Below are positions 50,549 through 59,250 of a stretch of 64,000 nucleotides of DNA, in pieces. The stretch's first letter is position 1. The number at the start of each line of letters is the position of its first letter. Under the pieces are notes generated by a model. It worked only from the letters and a program-made list of their open reading frames with translations. It did not search any database and was not told the DNA's origin. The translations under genes were made by a program, and so were the position numbers. Where the stretch lies: NCBI RefSeq assembly GCF_003958645.1, contig NZ_RXLO01000005.1, forward strand, positions 62,001 through 126,000. Direction: 5' to 3'. Origin of the DNA: Chitinophaga rhizosphaerae. Its GTDB lineage: Bacteria; Bacteroidota; Bacteroidia; Chitinophagales; Chitinophagaceae.

Positions 50549-51472
50549 TTATGGTTTGACGGATGATGCCGGCAGCATGGACCCGAACGGGCCGTACTTG
50601 TGCCGGGTTTCGGAAAAAGAATCTGCGTAGGGGCCGAACGGGTGATCGGGCGGTTTGGTGCGGATGTTGGGCCAATCGGCCGGGAAGGCTTTGTATGGGC
50701 GCGGCTGTGAAACGATCCATGCGGCTACGTCCCACGCTTCGTTGATGGTGAGCACCGGCTCTTGCCAGGTGGTGCCCTGCGGCATGTTGTTGTAAATATA
50801 CCCGGCCATTTTGCTGATGCGGAAAATGCCTGCGCCGGTATTGAAGCTATGCTGGCCCCATAGCGGCGGGTACTGGAATTCCGCGCCGGCCTTTTTGCCC
50901 TCGCCGTCTGGCCCATGGCAGGTGGCGCAAAGGCGCATATACACGAGTTTTCCGCGCGCGGGATCGGCGGCCTGCGGTTGCCAGGGCAGCTGCGTGATAC
51001 CGCTGCCTGCAGGGCGCTCCCCGCGCGGTACTTTGGCCGCCAGCCATCGCATGTAAGCCACCATGGCCTGCATTTCGCGGCCGGCGCTGTCGATGGGCCG
51101 GCCATTGAGGCTCCTTTCGAAACAATCGTTGATCTTCTTTTCCAAAGATTCCACGCTGCCGCTGCGGTCGCGGTATTTGGGATAGGTGCCCCATGCCGCC
51201 GAGAAATTGTTCCCCCAGGGCGCGGTGCCGGCTGCGAGGTGGCAATGCTGGCAGTTCATGCCGTTGGCGGATTTCGCCAGGGAGCCCTCCGGCCCGAAGA
51301 ACCGGGCCGTGTGCATGACGAGCGCCCGGCCATAGCGGATTTCATCGCCCGCGGGCGATCGGGCGATGGTGGCGGTATCGGGCGGTGTCCAGAGTGCCGG
51401 CGGGCGGTGGTGTTGCCGGCGGCAGGCCATCAGCGCCAACATCAGGGCCGGAACGATGCAACTGCGATGCAT
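50549..51472 (-). CDS. TsdA-like dihaem cytochrome c
   Basis: Exported dihaem cytochrome c of 307 aa, lipobox-like MAC at residue 17. Haem sites are CQHCH (74-78) and CATCH (182-186). In TsdA thiosulfate dehydrogenases haem 1 has a Cys axial ligand in a C-x-x-R-S-x-N-G motif, here CFERSLNG with Cys117, and haem 2 uses adjacent Lys-Met, here Lys221-Met222. Both are in place, so the family call is good. TsdA enzymes interconvert thiosulfate and tetrathionate. Four bp separate it from the Tat protein gene. Confidence 0.85.
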   Translation of the reverse strand: MHRSCIVPALMLALMACRRQHHRPPALWTPPDTATIARSPAGDEIRYGRALVMHTARFFGPEGSLAKSANGMNCQHCHLAAGTAPWGNNFSAAWGTYPKYRDRSGSVESLEKKINDCFERSLNGRPIDSAGREMQAMVAYMRWLAAKVPRGERPAGSGITQLPWQPQAADPARGKLVYMRLCATCHGPDGEGKKAGAEFQYPPLWGQHSFNTGAGIFRISKMAGYIYNNMPQGTTWQEPVLTINEAWDVAAWIVSQPRPYKAFPADWPNIRTKPPDHPFGPYADSFSETRHKYGPFGSMLPASSVKP

Positions 51473-51475
51473 GGC

Positions 51476-52171
51476 TCAGCCCGCGAAACAGTAGGCGCAG
51501 CCTTTTTCCTGCGCGCGCCCGATGGCCCACACGCCCGAGGGCACCACCTGGATGCCCGGGAGCACGCCCGCCAGCCATTCGGACCGCACCAGTTCGGCGT
51601 CCAGGCCCATAGACGTGGCCGCTACGGCGCTATACACCGTGATGGCCATGTTGCAGACGCAGAACATGACGCCGCTATTCTGGAGCTGGTCGATACCGAT
51701 TTCCACGGGGCCTACGCCCGGCACGCTGAAATCATTGGGCCCCGGCTGCCAGAAGGGATTGCGGAGCGAAGGGGCCTGCGTGGCGGGATCGTCGGCCTTG
51801 AACATTTCCCCGAACTTGTATTTGCTCCATATATCGGACTTCATGGCGTAAGGGATCGCATCATGCCGCAACACCACTACTACCGAACAATCCTTTTCAG
51901 GTGTGCCGGTCATGGAATTGGTGATGAGGAAAACCTTCGGCCAGGCGAACGGGAAAATACCGTGCGGCCGCGGGGAATCGATCAGCAGACGGTGTTTGCC
52001 TTTGATCTTTTTGAACCATTCGTCGGCCGCATCGGCCAGCACGGCGGTTTCTGCGGCAACCGCGGGCAGGGGGGATGCAAGCCAGCCAAGGCCCAATGCG
52101 GCTGCACCCATGGCAGCCTGTCCGAGAAAATCGCGGCGGGAAGGAGCGGCGTTTGGTAGTGACCTAGACAT
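51476..52171 (-). CDS. Tat-exported DsrE-like protein
   Basis: Protein of 231 aa with a twin-arginine signal (SRRDFLGQAA, residues 11-20; cleavage near PAVAA). The following domain is DsrE-like: GTPEKDCSVVVVLRHDAIPYAM near the start of the fold and VMFCVCNMAITVYSAVAATSMGL in the later part, with a C-terminal CAYCFAG CxxC. First gene of the operon with the TsdA-like cytochrome and a second DsrE-family protein, pointing to periplasmic sulfur transfer. Precise role unknown. Confidence 0.75.
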   Translation of the reverse strand: MSRSLPNAAPSRRDFLGQAAMGAAALGLGWLASPLPAVAAETAVLADAADEWFKKIKGKHRLLIDSPRPHGIFPFAWPKVFLITNSMTGTPEKDCSVVVVLRHDAIPYAMKSDIWSKYKFGEMFKADDPATQAPSLRNPFWQPGPNDFSVPGVGPVEIGIDQLQNSGVMFCVCNMAITVYSAVAATSMGLDAELVRSEWLAGVLPGIQVVPSGVWAIGRAQEKGCAYCFAG

Positions 52172-52797
52172 ATGATACCAGTTTTACGTGAACGATGATC
52201 ATGTCTCGGTTTTTCATTCGGCGCTTTGGATAGGTCGAAAGATAGCAGCGCCTGCCGGAAGAGCGGAGGGGAATGACGAATACAAATTTCAGGATATTTC
52301 CTGAAAGACCGCGCCGGAAAAGCCTGTATTAACAATGCATTTACCGAACCTGCAGGGTTTGGCCGGGGATTTGGCGTTCTCAATCGGTTGCAATTTTGCG
52401 ATGCCGAAATAATTCATTCTACCTGTGCGGTTAGATTTTCCCGCATTGCAATTGCGCCCGTACTTAAATGCGTAGTTTTCAACTTGCGGCCGCGACCCGT
52501 TAACAGCGCCAAACGTAACGGATATACGTAGATATGCATGCATTGTGTTGCTAATGCAGCCGCATCATTTTAGCTGCGAGAAAAAATAATTAGTACGTTT
52601 CAACTATTGTTGTATATTTGAGATCATCAGGCCCGATCTCCATCCAGGAGCTAATTTCAGGGCTTCGCTCGCCTTTTTAATCTCCACGAACCAAATTCTG
52701 ATTTCACATTTCATTTTGCTGGACGATACGCTTCGGCCGGGGAAGATTTCATGCCCTGCACGCCAAGTGGTACGTCTGCTTTCATAAAACCAAAAAT
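52172..52797. other. Gene-free gap before nagD-like gene
   Basis: About 625 bp without a supported gene. It holds the control regions for the minus-strand cytochrome operon and the plus-strand phosphatase. TATATTTG at 52613-52620 is an exact -7 box on the plus strand, giving a leader of roughly 170 nt; this leader has a small CTCC/GGAG hairpin and a CTTTTT run but matches no riboswitch family I recognise. Confidence 0.5.
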
Positions 52798-53616
52798 ATG
52801 GATCAGAAAGGATTTCTAATCGACATGGACGGCGTCATTTACCGGGGCTCGGAACCTATTCCCGGTGCGGTAGAGTTTATCAACCAACTCAGGGAACAGG
52901 GTTTTCCCTTCCTTTTTCTCACCAACAACAGCCAGCGCACCAACCGCGACGTATCTTACAAGCTGCGGAAACTGGGCTTTAATGTGGAAGACGATGATGT
53001 ATTTACCTGTGGCATGGCCACCGCACGCTACCTGGCGTCGCGCACGCCGGAGGCTACGGCGTATGTGATCGGCGAGGGCGGACTACTGGCCGAACTGCAT
53101 GCCGCCGGCTTTTCGATCGTAGACGATCATCCCGATTACGTGATCATCGGCGAAGGCCGGACGATCATGCTCGAATCGGTCGACAAGGCGATCAACATGA
53201 TCATGAACGGCGCCAAGCTCATTGCTACGAACCTCGATCCCAATTGTCCGATCGGTAACGGGAAATACCGTGCAGGCTGCGGCGCTTTCGTGGCGATGGT
53301 AGAGTTTGCCACCGGAAAACAGGCTTTCAGCGTAGGGAAGCCGAGCCCGGTCATGATGCGCATGGCCCGCAAGAAACTGGGCCTATCCACCGATCAGACC
53401 GTTATGATCGGCGATACGATGGGGACAGACATCCTCGGCGCCGGGACCATGGGCTTCACCACCGTGCTCACCCTCACAGGGGTAACGAAAGCGGAAGACA
53501 TCAGCCAGTTCAGCTACCGGCCGGATTTTGTTATTTCATCCATCCGGGATTTGCTGGATGGCGAACTGTTCGAACAGGTGTTGGGCAGTAAGAAGAAGCT
53601 GGAAGAAATCGTATAG
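52798..53616 (+). CDS. HAD-IIA phosphatase (NagD-like)
   Basis: Cytoplasmic phosphatase of 272 aa. Motif I IDMDGVIYRG, motif II FLTNNSQRT, cap region with GCGAFVAMVEFATG, Lys in VGKPSPVMM and motif IV IGDTMGTDI, all in the NagD/PNPase (4-nitrophenylphosphatase-like) pattern. Typical substrates are nucleotide or sugar monophosphates. It is monocistronic and ends at a strong terminator. Confidence 0.93.
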   Translation: MDQKGFLIDMDGVIYRGSEPIPGAVEFINQLREQGFPFLFLTNNSQRTNRDVSYKLRKLGFNVEDDDVFTCGMATARYLASRTPEATAYVIGEGGLLAELHAAGFSIVDDHPDYVIIGEGRTIMLESVDKAINMIMNGAKLIATNLDPNCPIGNGKYRAGCGAFVAMVEFATGKQAFSVGKPSPVMMRMARKKLGLSTDQTVMIGDTMGTDILGAGTMGFTTVLTLTGVTKAEDISQFSYRPDFVISSIRDLLDGELFEQVLGSKKKLEEIV

Positions 53617-53645
53617 CCAAATCGCCATGAGGCACACGAATATGA

Positions 53646-53681
53646 AAAAGCCGCCCGGGTCGCAGGACCCAGGCGGCTTTT
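53646..53681. terminator. Bidirectional terminator between NagD-like and permease genes
   Basis: AAAAGCCGCC (53646-53655) pairs with GGCGGCTTTT (53672-53681), extended by GGGTC/GACCC over a four-base loop. It serves both convergent genes. Confidence 0.92.
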
Positions 53682-53698
53682 GTTGTGAGCGATAATAT

Positions 53699-56338
53699 TC
53701 ACTCGCGCTTCAAAACGGCCACCGGGTTACTTCTCGCCGCCTTCAAGGTCTGCGACCCGATCATCACGAAAGCGATCAGCAATACCACCAGCAAACCGGA
53801 AAACAGTTCCGTGAACTGTACCGGCGTATGATAAGGGAAATTGGGCAATACGAGTATTTGGAAGAAGAGATATGTGGCCGGAAGGGCAATGAACGCGGAG
53901 ATGGACAGCAACGACAGGAACCCGCGGCTCAGGAGGAACATGAGGTTCCCCGCGCCGGCGCCCATCACTTTCCGGATGCAGATCTCCCGGAGCCGCGTTT
54001 CGGTTGTGAACACCACCATGCCGAACAGGCCCATCGATGCGATGGAAATCGCCAAAAACGACAGGAAACCGATAATCTTGATCATGGTCGAAAATTCGCT
54101 GTACGCCTGCTCGATCTCTTCGTCGTAGAACTCGGCGGTAAAGGGGTGGATGCGGTCGGTCTGGCGCCAGGCCGCCTCTATTTTGGCGACCGTGGCCGGC
54201 ATATCGGCGCCATGGACCCTGGCGCTGAGGATGGTCCGGTCTTCCGGGGTCCAGGGGGTGAAGGCCACCGGCCCGATGTGGTTTTCGACCTTTCCGTAGT
54301 GAAAATCCTGCATCACACCTACAATGGTCATTTTCCGGCCATTCAGGGTAATCTGTTCACCGATCGCTTTTTGCGGATCATTACCGGCGATGTGGAACCG
54401 CTTCACGACCTGCTGGTTCACGATCACTTCGCTCACCGCGCCGGCGGTGGCGGGCCGGGATACAAAATTGCCGCCGGCAACGAGTTTGTAATCGTGGAGC
54501 GGGAGATAATTTTCGTCGACGTGATTGGTCATCACCAGCTGCGAGTCCCGCGAATCCCTGTATTTCATAATGCCGCCCCAGGCATTGCCCACGCCGGTGG
54601 TGATGAGCGAGCGCGACACGCCCTTTACTTCCGGCATTTCGCCGAGCGCTTGTACCATGGCGTCTGGCTTGTTGTCCAGCATATTGATGTTGAGGATGTT
54701 CGCGGTATCGAACCCCAGATCGAACGCCAGGATGTTTTTGTACTGCACGTACCCGATGGCGGTGGTGGTAATGAAAATCAGCGTTACCGTGTATTGGATG
54801 ACCACCAACGCGCGCCGGAGCGTGAGGTGCCGGAAGGTTTTAACGGGGGAAACGTTGCCAAATGCATGGATGGCGCTCACTTTCGAGAAGAACAGGGCGG
54901 GGAGGAACCCGGCAACAACGCCTACGATCACTGAAAACACGATGAAAGCCAATACCGTGGCCGGAGTGAGGTCGAGCGTCACCATGCGCTGCATCTCCGG
55001 CGCCATGTTGATGAGCAACGGCCGCAATGCGAGAAACAGCACGAAGGAGAGGAGCAGCGCTGCGAGGGAGATCATGACCGCTTCCGCGAGGAATTGTAGC
55101 CGCACCTCGTTCTTTCCCGCACCGATGGCCTTGCGCAGCCCGATCTCCTTCACCCGGCGCATGGCGCGCGCGATGGAAAGATTGGTGTAATTGAAGCAGG
55201 CCGACAGGATGACGATCAAAGCCAGCGCGCCGAGTATCCACAGCACCGCAGGCGAAAGGTGAGGCCCCGTAAAACCAGGCCCGCCTTCGGATTGGCGGAG
55301 GCTTTCCCCGACAACGATGTTGTATAGGGGAAGCAATTCCAGCTGGATACGGGAGTTTTTACCGGCGAGGTTCTCTTCGGTCGCCAGCGCATCGAGCTGT
55401 GCCCGGATGGCGGTCATATCCGCGTTTTTAGATGGGAGCACGTACACGGCGTGCGACCATATGTCCGTCCACGCCCCGAAACCGGGACCGCTTTTATGGA
55501 TTTGTCCGGCGGTGGATAAGGACACCAGTGCTTCGAACCGGATATGTGAGAAGAAGGGAACGTCTTTCATGACCCCCGTGACCTGGTACGTCATCGAATC
55601 TATTTCGATCGCTTTGCCGAGGGCGGGCTGGTCGCCGAAAAGCTTGGTGGCGGCCGATTCCGTGAGCACGATGGAGTAGGGGGCTTTCAATGCCGTTTCG
55701 GGATTGCCCTGCAGCATGGGGAAGGTGAATACCCGGAACAGCGAAGGTTCCGCCCAGTATCCCCTGATGGGAAGCGCGTTGCCGCCAACTTTCGCGTCGC
55801 CGGAAAAGTCGTTTTTTATCGTAGTTACCTCCTCGATACCGGCCACTTTTTCCCGGATTAGGTCGGCGGTTTTGATGGATGCGGTGGCGAATTTTCCGCC
55901 TTGCTCGCTGTTGGAAGTGAAAATGCTCGTGATCCGGTGGATGCGGCCGCCGTTTTCGTGGAACCGGTCGTAGGAACGCAGATCGAGCAGGAAAGCGATC
56001 AGCAGGAGCCCCACAGACATGCTGATGGCCAGCCCGAGGATGTTGATGAACGAAAACAGTTTGTTGCGCAGGATGTTGCGCCCTGAAGTTTTAACGTAGC
56101 TGCCGATCATGATCCTGTTCATAAAAAGGTGAGCGAATAAGGTTTTCCTTACGGTATAACTCCTGAAGAACTTGAACGCATCGATGATGTAGACCAGTTT
56201 GGCCCGGCGCGGCCCCATGGTGGCCAGATTCCGCTCGAAACATTCGTGCAGGTCGCCCGTCAGGTCTTCCACGAGCCCCGGTTTGCAGTACCATTCCACG
56301 AATCGCTGCGCCCAGGCGGGCGGATGGTGTTGTTTCAT
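53699..56338 (-). CDS. MacB/FtsX-type ABC permease with prefix domain
   Basis: Inner-membrane ABC-transporter permease of 879 aa. Residues 1-70 (HHPPAWAQRFVEWYCKP, LTGDLHECFE) are the permease prefix domain found in PadR-linked transporters. Two MacB-PCD/FtsX repeats follow, each a TM helix, a periplasmic domain and three TM helices; ends of repeats read RRVKEIGLRKAIGAGK and TRLREICIRKVMGAGAG. Usually these Bacteroidota permeases act in export or envelope stress; no ATPase is adjacent. The ATG at 56338 is 1 bp after the PadR stop, so the longer frame upstream is not used. Confidence 0.92.
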   Translation of the reverse strand: MKQHHPPAWAQRFVEWYCKPGLVEDLTGDLHECFERNLATMGPRRAKLVYIIDAFKFFRSYTVRKTLFAHLFMNRIMIGSYVKTSGRNILRNKLFSFINILGLAISMSVGLLLIAFLLDLRSYDRFHENGGRIHRITSIFTSNSEQGGKFATASIKTADLIREKVAGIEEVTTIKNDFSGDAKVGGNALPIRGYWAEPSLFRVFTFPMLQGNPETALKAPYSIVLTESAATKLFGDQPALGKAIEIDSMTYQVTGVMKDVPFFSHIRFEALVSLSTAGQIHKSGPGFGAWTDIWSHAVYVLPSKNADMTAIRAQLDALATEENLAGKNSRIQLELLPLYNIVVGESLRQSEGGPGFTGPHLSPAVLWILGALALIVILSACFNYTNLSIARAMRRVKEIGLRKAIGAGKNEVRLQFLAEAVMISLAALLLSFVLFLALRPLLINMAPEMQRMVTLDLTPATVLAFIVFSVIVGVVAGFLPALFFSKVSAIHAFGNVSPVKTFRHLTLRRALVVIQYTVTLIFITTTAIGYVQYKNILAFDLGFDTANILNINMLDNKPDAMVQALGEMPEVKGVSRSLITTGVGNAWGGIMKYRDSRDSQLVMTNHVDENYLPLHDYKLVAGGNFVSRPATAGAVSEVIVNQQVVKRFHIAGNDPQKAIGEQITLNGRKMTIVGVMQDFHYGKVENHIGPVAFTPWTPEDRTILSARVHGADMPATVAKIEAAWRQTDRIHPFTAEFYDEEIEQAYSEFSTMIKIIGFLSFLAISIASMGLFGMVVFTTETRLREICIRKVMGAGAGNLMFLLSRGFLSLLSISAFIALPATYLFFQILVLPNFPYHTPVQFTELFSGLLVVLLIAFVMIGSQTLKAARSNPVAVLKRE

Positions 56339-56339
56339 G

Positions 56340-56672
56340 TCAGCCGTTTTTCCATGCGAGTGACGGAATCTTTGCCCATAGCTGGTCGCGCATCGCCTTG
56401 GCGTTGATGAGCGCTGCCTTGCCGGCCATGGTGAGCTCGTAGAACCGCTTTCGCTTGCCGCCGCGGGCCTTCGTGGCTTCACCCAGTTGGCTTGTTACCA
56501 GTCCTTTTTCTTCGAGCCGGTTCAGCACTGCGTGTACCACGCCCAGTTTCACAGAGCGGCCGGTGTGGCTGGAAAGCTCGTCGCAGATCGCTACGCTGTA
56601 CGCTTCGTTCCCCAGCGCGGCAACGGTGAGGAGTACCAGTTCTTCGAATTCTCCGAGGTTTGTACCTTTCAT
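56340..56672 (-). CDS. PadR-family transcription regulator
   Basis: Winged-helix repressor of 110 aa with the PadR pattern LGEFEELVLLTVAALGNEAYSVAICDEL, VKLGVVHAVLNRLEEKGLV and the wing GGKRKRFYELT. It lacks the long C-terminal helix of some PadR proteins. It is the first gene of a two-gene operon with the permease, and a PadR-type operator is just upstream, so it likely represses itself and the permease. Confidence 0.95.
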   Translation of the reverse strand: MKGTNLGEFEELVLLTVAALGNEAYSVAICDELSSHTGRSVKLGVVHAVLNRLEEKGLVTSQLGEATKARGGKRKRFYELTMAGKAALINAKAMRDQLWAKIPSLAWKNG

Positions 56673-56693
56673 TTCCGAGATTAATTACGTAAA

Positions 56694-56721
56694 TGTATGT
56701 AAATACATCTTATAATACATA
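56694..56721. promoter_or_regulatory. PadR-type operator ATGT-N8-ACAT
   Basis: ATGT (56694-56697), eight bases, ACAT (56706-56709) is the exact PadR consensus, 22 bp upstream of the PadR ATG. A further ACAT lies eight bases on (56718-56721), giving a second half-site at the same period. Confidence 0.7.
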
Positions 56722-56838
56722 CAAATAATGAATTATTATACCCGAACGCATCCGGATCGTTGGCAATGGCAGGCCGGGGAGCGATCTTCATATTGTAACG
56801 AGTTGTAATCAGTCGGATTTAATTATCTTCGGCGGATT

Positions 56839-57597
56839 ATGCACAAAACCCATGTATGTAAGAATTGCGGGAAGGCCGCGGCCGGTAATTTTTGTCCGAA
56901 TTGCGGGCAGTCGTACCATGAAGGCAGGATAAACGCGCATTATTTCCTGCACGATATACCGCATTCGGTGTTTCACGTCGACAAGGGATTTTTCTACACC
57001 TTCCTATCGCTGTTCACCCGGCCGGGCGGGATGATCAAGGATTACCTGGACGGCAAGCGGGTGAAGTATTTCCGGCCGTTTGCCTATGTGATCATCATGT
57101 CTACCATTTGTACATTGCTCGTGAAGCTCATTACGGCGGGCATTGTAAGCGCATACGCAAAGTACCATCCCGGTTATGTGGCGGAGGACAGGGGCGGGTT
57201 TTTCAATCATTATTTCAGCGTCTTCATTTTCCTTATGATCCCTTTCGCGAGCGTGATCACGTTTTTGTTCATGCGCCGCGGGAAGTACAATTTCTGGGAA
57301 CATTTTCTCATCAATACCTATATCGCCGCGCAGCTGAACATCATGCAGGTGCTGGTGTACCTCGTGGGTTGGGTGATGATGCTGGTGACGCGCCAGTTCG
57401 GCAACATCGATATCGGGTTGTACATCCCGTTTTTTATGACGGCTTTCCTGTTTATGTATGGTTCGGTTTTCGGATTCCTGATGAAGGATGATTACAGGAA
57501 AGGCTGGCTGGTATTGCGTTTGACGCTGATGAACTGTTTCCTCTTTTTTCTGTATTTTTCCGGGTTTCAGCTGACGGGGACCATGCGCCCCTGGTAA
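56839..57597 (+). CDS. DUF3667 zinc-ribbon membrane protein
   Basis: Protein of 252 aa with an N-terminal zinc ribbon (CKNCGKAAAGNFCPNCG, residues 7-23), the conserved GRINAHYFLHDIPHSVFHVDKGFFYTF stretch, split in the family as HDxxHSxxHxDKGF, the RPGGMIKDYLDGKRVKYFRPF segment and five hydrophobic helices. This is DUF3667. The family has no assigned role. It faces a terminator shared with the VOC gene. Confidence 0.9.
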   Translation: MHKTHVCKNCGKAAAGNFCPNCGQSYHEGRINAHYFLHDIPHSVFHVDKGFFYTFLSLFTRPGGMIKDYLDGKRVKYFRPFAYVIIMSTICTLLVKLITAGIVSAYAKYHPGYVAEDRGGFFNHYFSVFIFLMIPFASVITFLFMRRGKYNFWEHFLINTYIAAQLNIMQVLVYLVGWVMMLVTRQFGNIDIGLYIPFFMTAFLFMYGSVFGFLMKDDYRKGWLVLRLTLMNCFLFFLYFSGFQLTGTMRPW

Positions 57598-57614
57598 ACC
57601 CGGTAGCCCAAATG

Positions 57615-57648
57615 AAAGCCGCGCGAATCGTATGATTGGCGCGGCTTT
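57615..57648. terminator. Bidirectional terminator, DUF3667 / VOC genes
   Basis: AAAGCCGCGC (57615-57624) pairs with GCGCGGCTTT (57639-57648), with an inner AATC/GATT stem over four bases. It lies between the two convergent stops. Confidence 0.9.
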
Positions 57649-57655
57649 GCTGATT

Positions 57656-58081
57656 TTATACGGTTGCTTTCTGCTGCAGGATCTCCAGGTAATGCGGGTT
57701 GGTCATGATGCCGATGATATTGCCGAAAGGATCGGTGACGGAGGCGGTGAAGAAGCCGCTGCCTTCCTGGCCGCGGGGGGTGATGGGCTCAAATTCCGTG
57801 GCGCCCATTTCCAGGAGCCGGCCGAACGTAGCCTTGATATCATCCACATGCCAATAGGTAACGGCGCCGCCGGCAGCGGATGACCTGGCCGGAGGGGCGT
57901 ACCGGGCGTCGATGACGCCGAATTCATGCTGGTAATCGCCCAGGCGGAATTCAAAGTATCCCGGCATATCGAAATAGGGTGCGATGCCGAAGAAGTCTGA
58001 GTACCATTGCTTTGCTGCTGCGTGATCTGCCGCGAAAAATGTGAGGGTTGCCATGCCGCGGAATACTGATGATTGTGCCAT
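57656..58081 (-). CDS. VOC-family (glyoxalase-like) protein
   Basis: Protein of 141 aa with two beta-alpha-beta-beta-beta halves of the vicinal-oxygen-chelate fold: LTFFAADHAAAKQWYSDFFGI and FEFRLGDYQHEFGVID in the first, VTYWHVDDIKATFGRLLEMGA and TASVTDPFGNIIGIMTNPHY in the second. The typical metal ligands are partly conserved. The substrate is unknown; it is monocistronic. Confidence 0.9.
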   Translation of the reverse strand: MAQSSVFRGMATLTFFAADHAAAKQWYSDFFGIAPYFDMPGYFEFRLGDYQHEFGVIDARYAPPARSSAAGGAVTYWHVDDIKATFGRLLEMGATEFEPITPRGQEGSGFFTASVTDPFGNIIGIMTNPHYLEILQQKATV

Positions 58082-58168
58082 TTTGGATAGTTTTTTTGTT
58101 TGTATGCCAAAAGTAGCGGCGGGTTTTGACAGCCTTATGTCAGCAGGGTTTCCAGCAGTACAAAAATT

Positions 58169-58972
58169 TTATTCGCCCAGCATAAAATCCAGGATGGGGG
58201 CGCATTTTTCCTTGCAGGGCTGATAGAATTCCCCGTGTTTCCAGGTGGCGGATTTGGGGGAGAGGCCCCACCAGAATTCCGCGAGGGCCAGGGGCTCCAT
58301 GTGGTGGCGGAAGGCGTACTGGAGGAGTTTGGGGCCCGCGCATTCCCCGGCGCCCGCGGGCGGCTGTTTGTAACCGTGCGCCTCGAAGATATCGACCAGG
58401 TTCTTCGTGCGGCCGGCTTTGTTGCGGAAGTTGTAATGCTCGTGGAGTTTCCGCTGGAGGGCGATGGAGTGGGATTTGCGGGTTTCCTTTAGTTTATGGA
58501 TCGCGGCCAGATCGCCTGCTGCTTCCAGAACGGCGATTTCAGCATTGAATTTCGAGAGGCGGGCCATGCCGGTATTGAGGAAACTGCCGGCGGTGAGGGC
58601 GTCGAACACCGGTTCCACGAACCCGCTGTGGTGGTTCCCGTTGGCCAGTTTGCCTGAAAATGCCGCCAGGTAGCCCAGGGTGCCGTTGTGCGCCCGTACG
58701 GCCAGCACGCCGAACATCTTGCCGATGACGCTGCCGTTTCCGCCGTTGCCCAGCCCGAAATTGTGTTCCCATTCATTTTGGCGGGTGAGGTGCCGTTGGA
58801 GCTCTTCCGCAGCGGCGATGCAAAGTGGATGGATGGGCGCGTTAGGGTGGAAGCGGAGCCCTTGCGCCAGGGATCTGGCGGCATCCTGGTCCGAAAACCG
58901 GGTGAATACGCTGTTCGTTGGCTGATGTATTGCTGGAGCGGTTGGTTGGCAAACATCAGGGTCGCTGGTCAT
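58169..58972 (-). CDS. Stand-alone N-terminal domain of RluA-type pseudouridine synthases
   Basis: Protein of 267 aa matching the N-terminal accessory domain of long RluA-family pseudouridine synthases: GKMFGVLAVRAHNGTLGYLAAFSGKLA, FVEPVFDAL, PPAGAGECAGPKLLQYAFRH, PLALAEFWWGLSP and FYQPCKEKCAPILDFMLGE with its four-Cys cluster. In the long proteins the catalytic synthase follows straight after this point; here a stop occurs and no synthase sequence is found in the 87 bp to the next gene. Either truncated or a genuine single-domain version. Function unknown. Confidence 0.75.
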   Translation of the reverse strand: MTSDPDVCQPTAPAIHQPTNSVFTRFSDQDAARSLAQGLRFHPNAPIHPLCIAAAEELQRHLTRQNEWEHNFGLGNGGNGSVIGKMFGVLAVRAHNGTLGYLAAFSGKLANGNHHSGFVEPVFDALTAGSFLNTGMARLSKFNAEIAVLEAAGDLAAIHKLKETRKSHSIALQRKLHEHYNFRNKAGRTKNLVDIFEAHGYKQPPAGAGECAGPKLLQYAFRHHMEPLALAEFWWGLSPKSATWKHGEFYQPCKEKCAPILDFMLGE

Positions 58973-59075
58973 AATACTGTGTCCTGTAAAGGTTTTTGAG
59001 AGCGCAAAGGTACGGTTTTCCGGGATGTGGACCGTTGCGGTGGGGGAACAGTGATGATGTTTTTTTAAAGAAAAT

Positions 59076-59105
59076 TTGGAGAGGAAATAAATTTATGTAA
59101 TTTCG
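59076..59105 (+). promoter_or_regulatory. Promoter of tRNA-Lys
   Basis: TTG (59076-59078), a 19-bp spacer, and TAATTTCG (59098-59105), seven of eight matches to the consensus. The tRNA starts 29 bp on. Confidence 0.55.
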
Positions 59106-59134
59106 CCGCCCTGAACGATGAAAATCTAAAGGAT

Positions 59135-59210
59135 GATTTCGTAGCTCAGTTGGTAGAGCAATACACTTTTAATGTATGGGCCCTGGGTTCGAGTCCCAGC
59201 GGAATCACCA
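59135..59210 (+). tRNA. tRNA-Lys (anticodon TTT)
   Basis: The 76-nt gene folds into a full cloverleaf. The acceptor GATTTCG pairs with CGGAATC (one G-T). The D stem is GCTC/GAGC, and the anticodon stem ATACA/TGTAT holds loop CTTTTAA with TTT at 59168-59170. The T arm is CTGGG-TTCGAGT-CCCAG, and CCA is encoded. The 3' end is repeated 1.8 kb downstream. Confidence 0.98.
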
Positions 59211-59211
59211 G
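59193..59211 (+). repeat. att-like direct repeat, copy in tRNA-Lys 3' end
   Basis: The last 18 bases of tRNA-Lys plus one agree with 60993-61011 at 17 of 19 positions. Such a pair, one copy in a tRNA 3' end, is the usual mark of site-specific integration. Confidence 0.55.
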
Positions 59212-59250
59212 ATGGGACAAGTCTTCGATAGAAAGGCTTGTCCCATTTTC
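59212..59250 (+). terminator. Terminator after tRNA-Lys
   Basis: ATGGGACAAG (59212-59221) pairs perfectly with CTTGTCCCAT (59237-59246), followed by a T-rich run. It begins one base past the tRNA CCA end. Confidence 0.88.
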
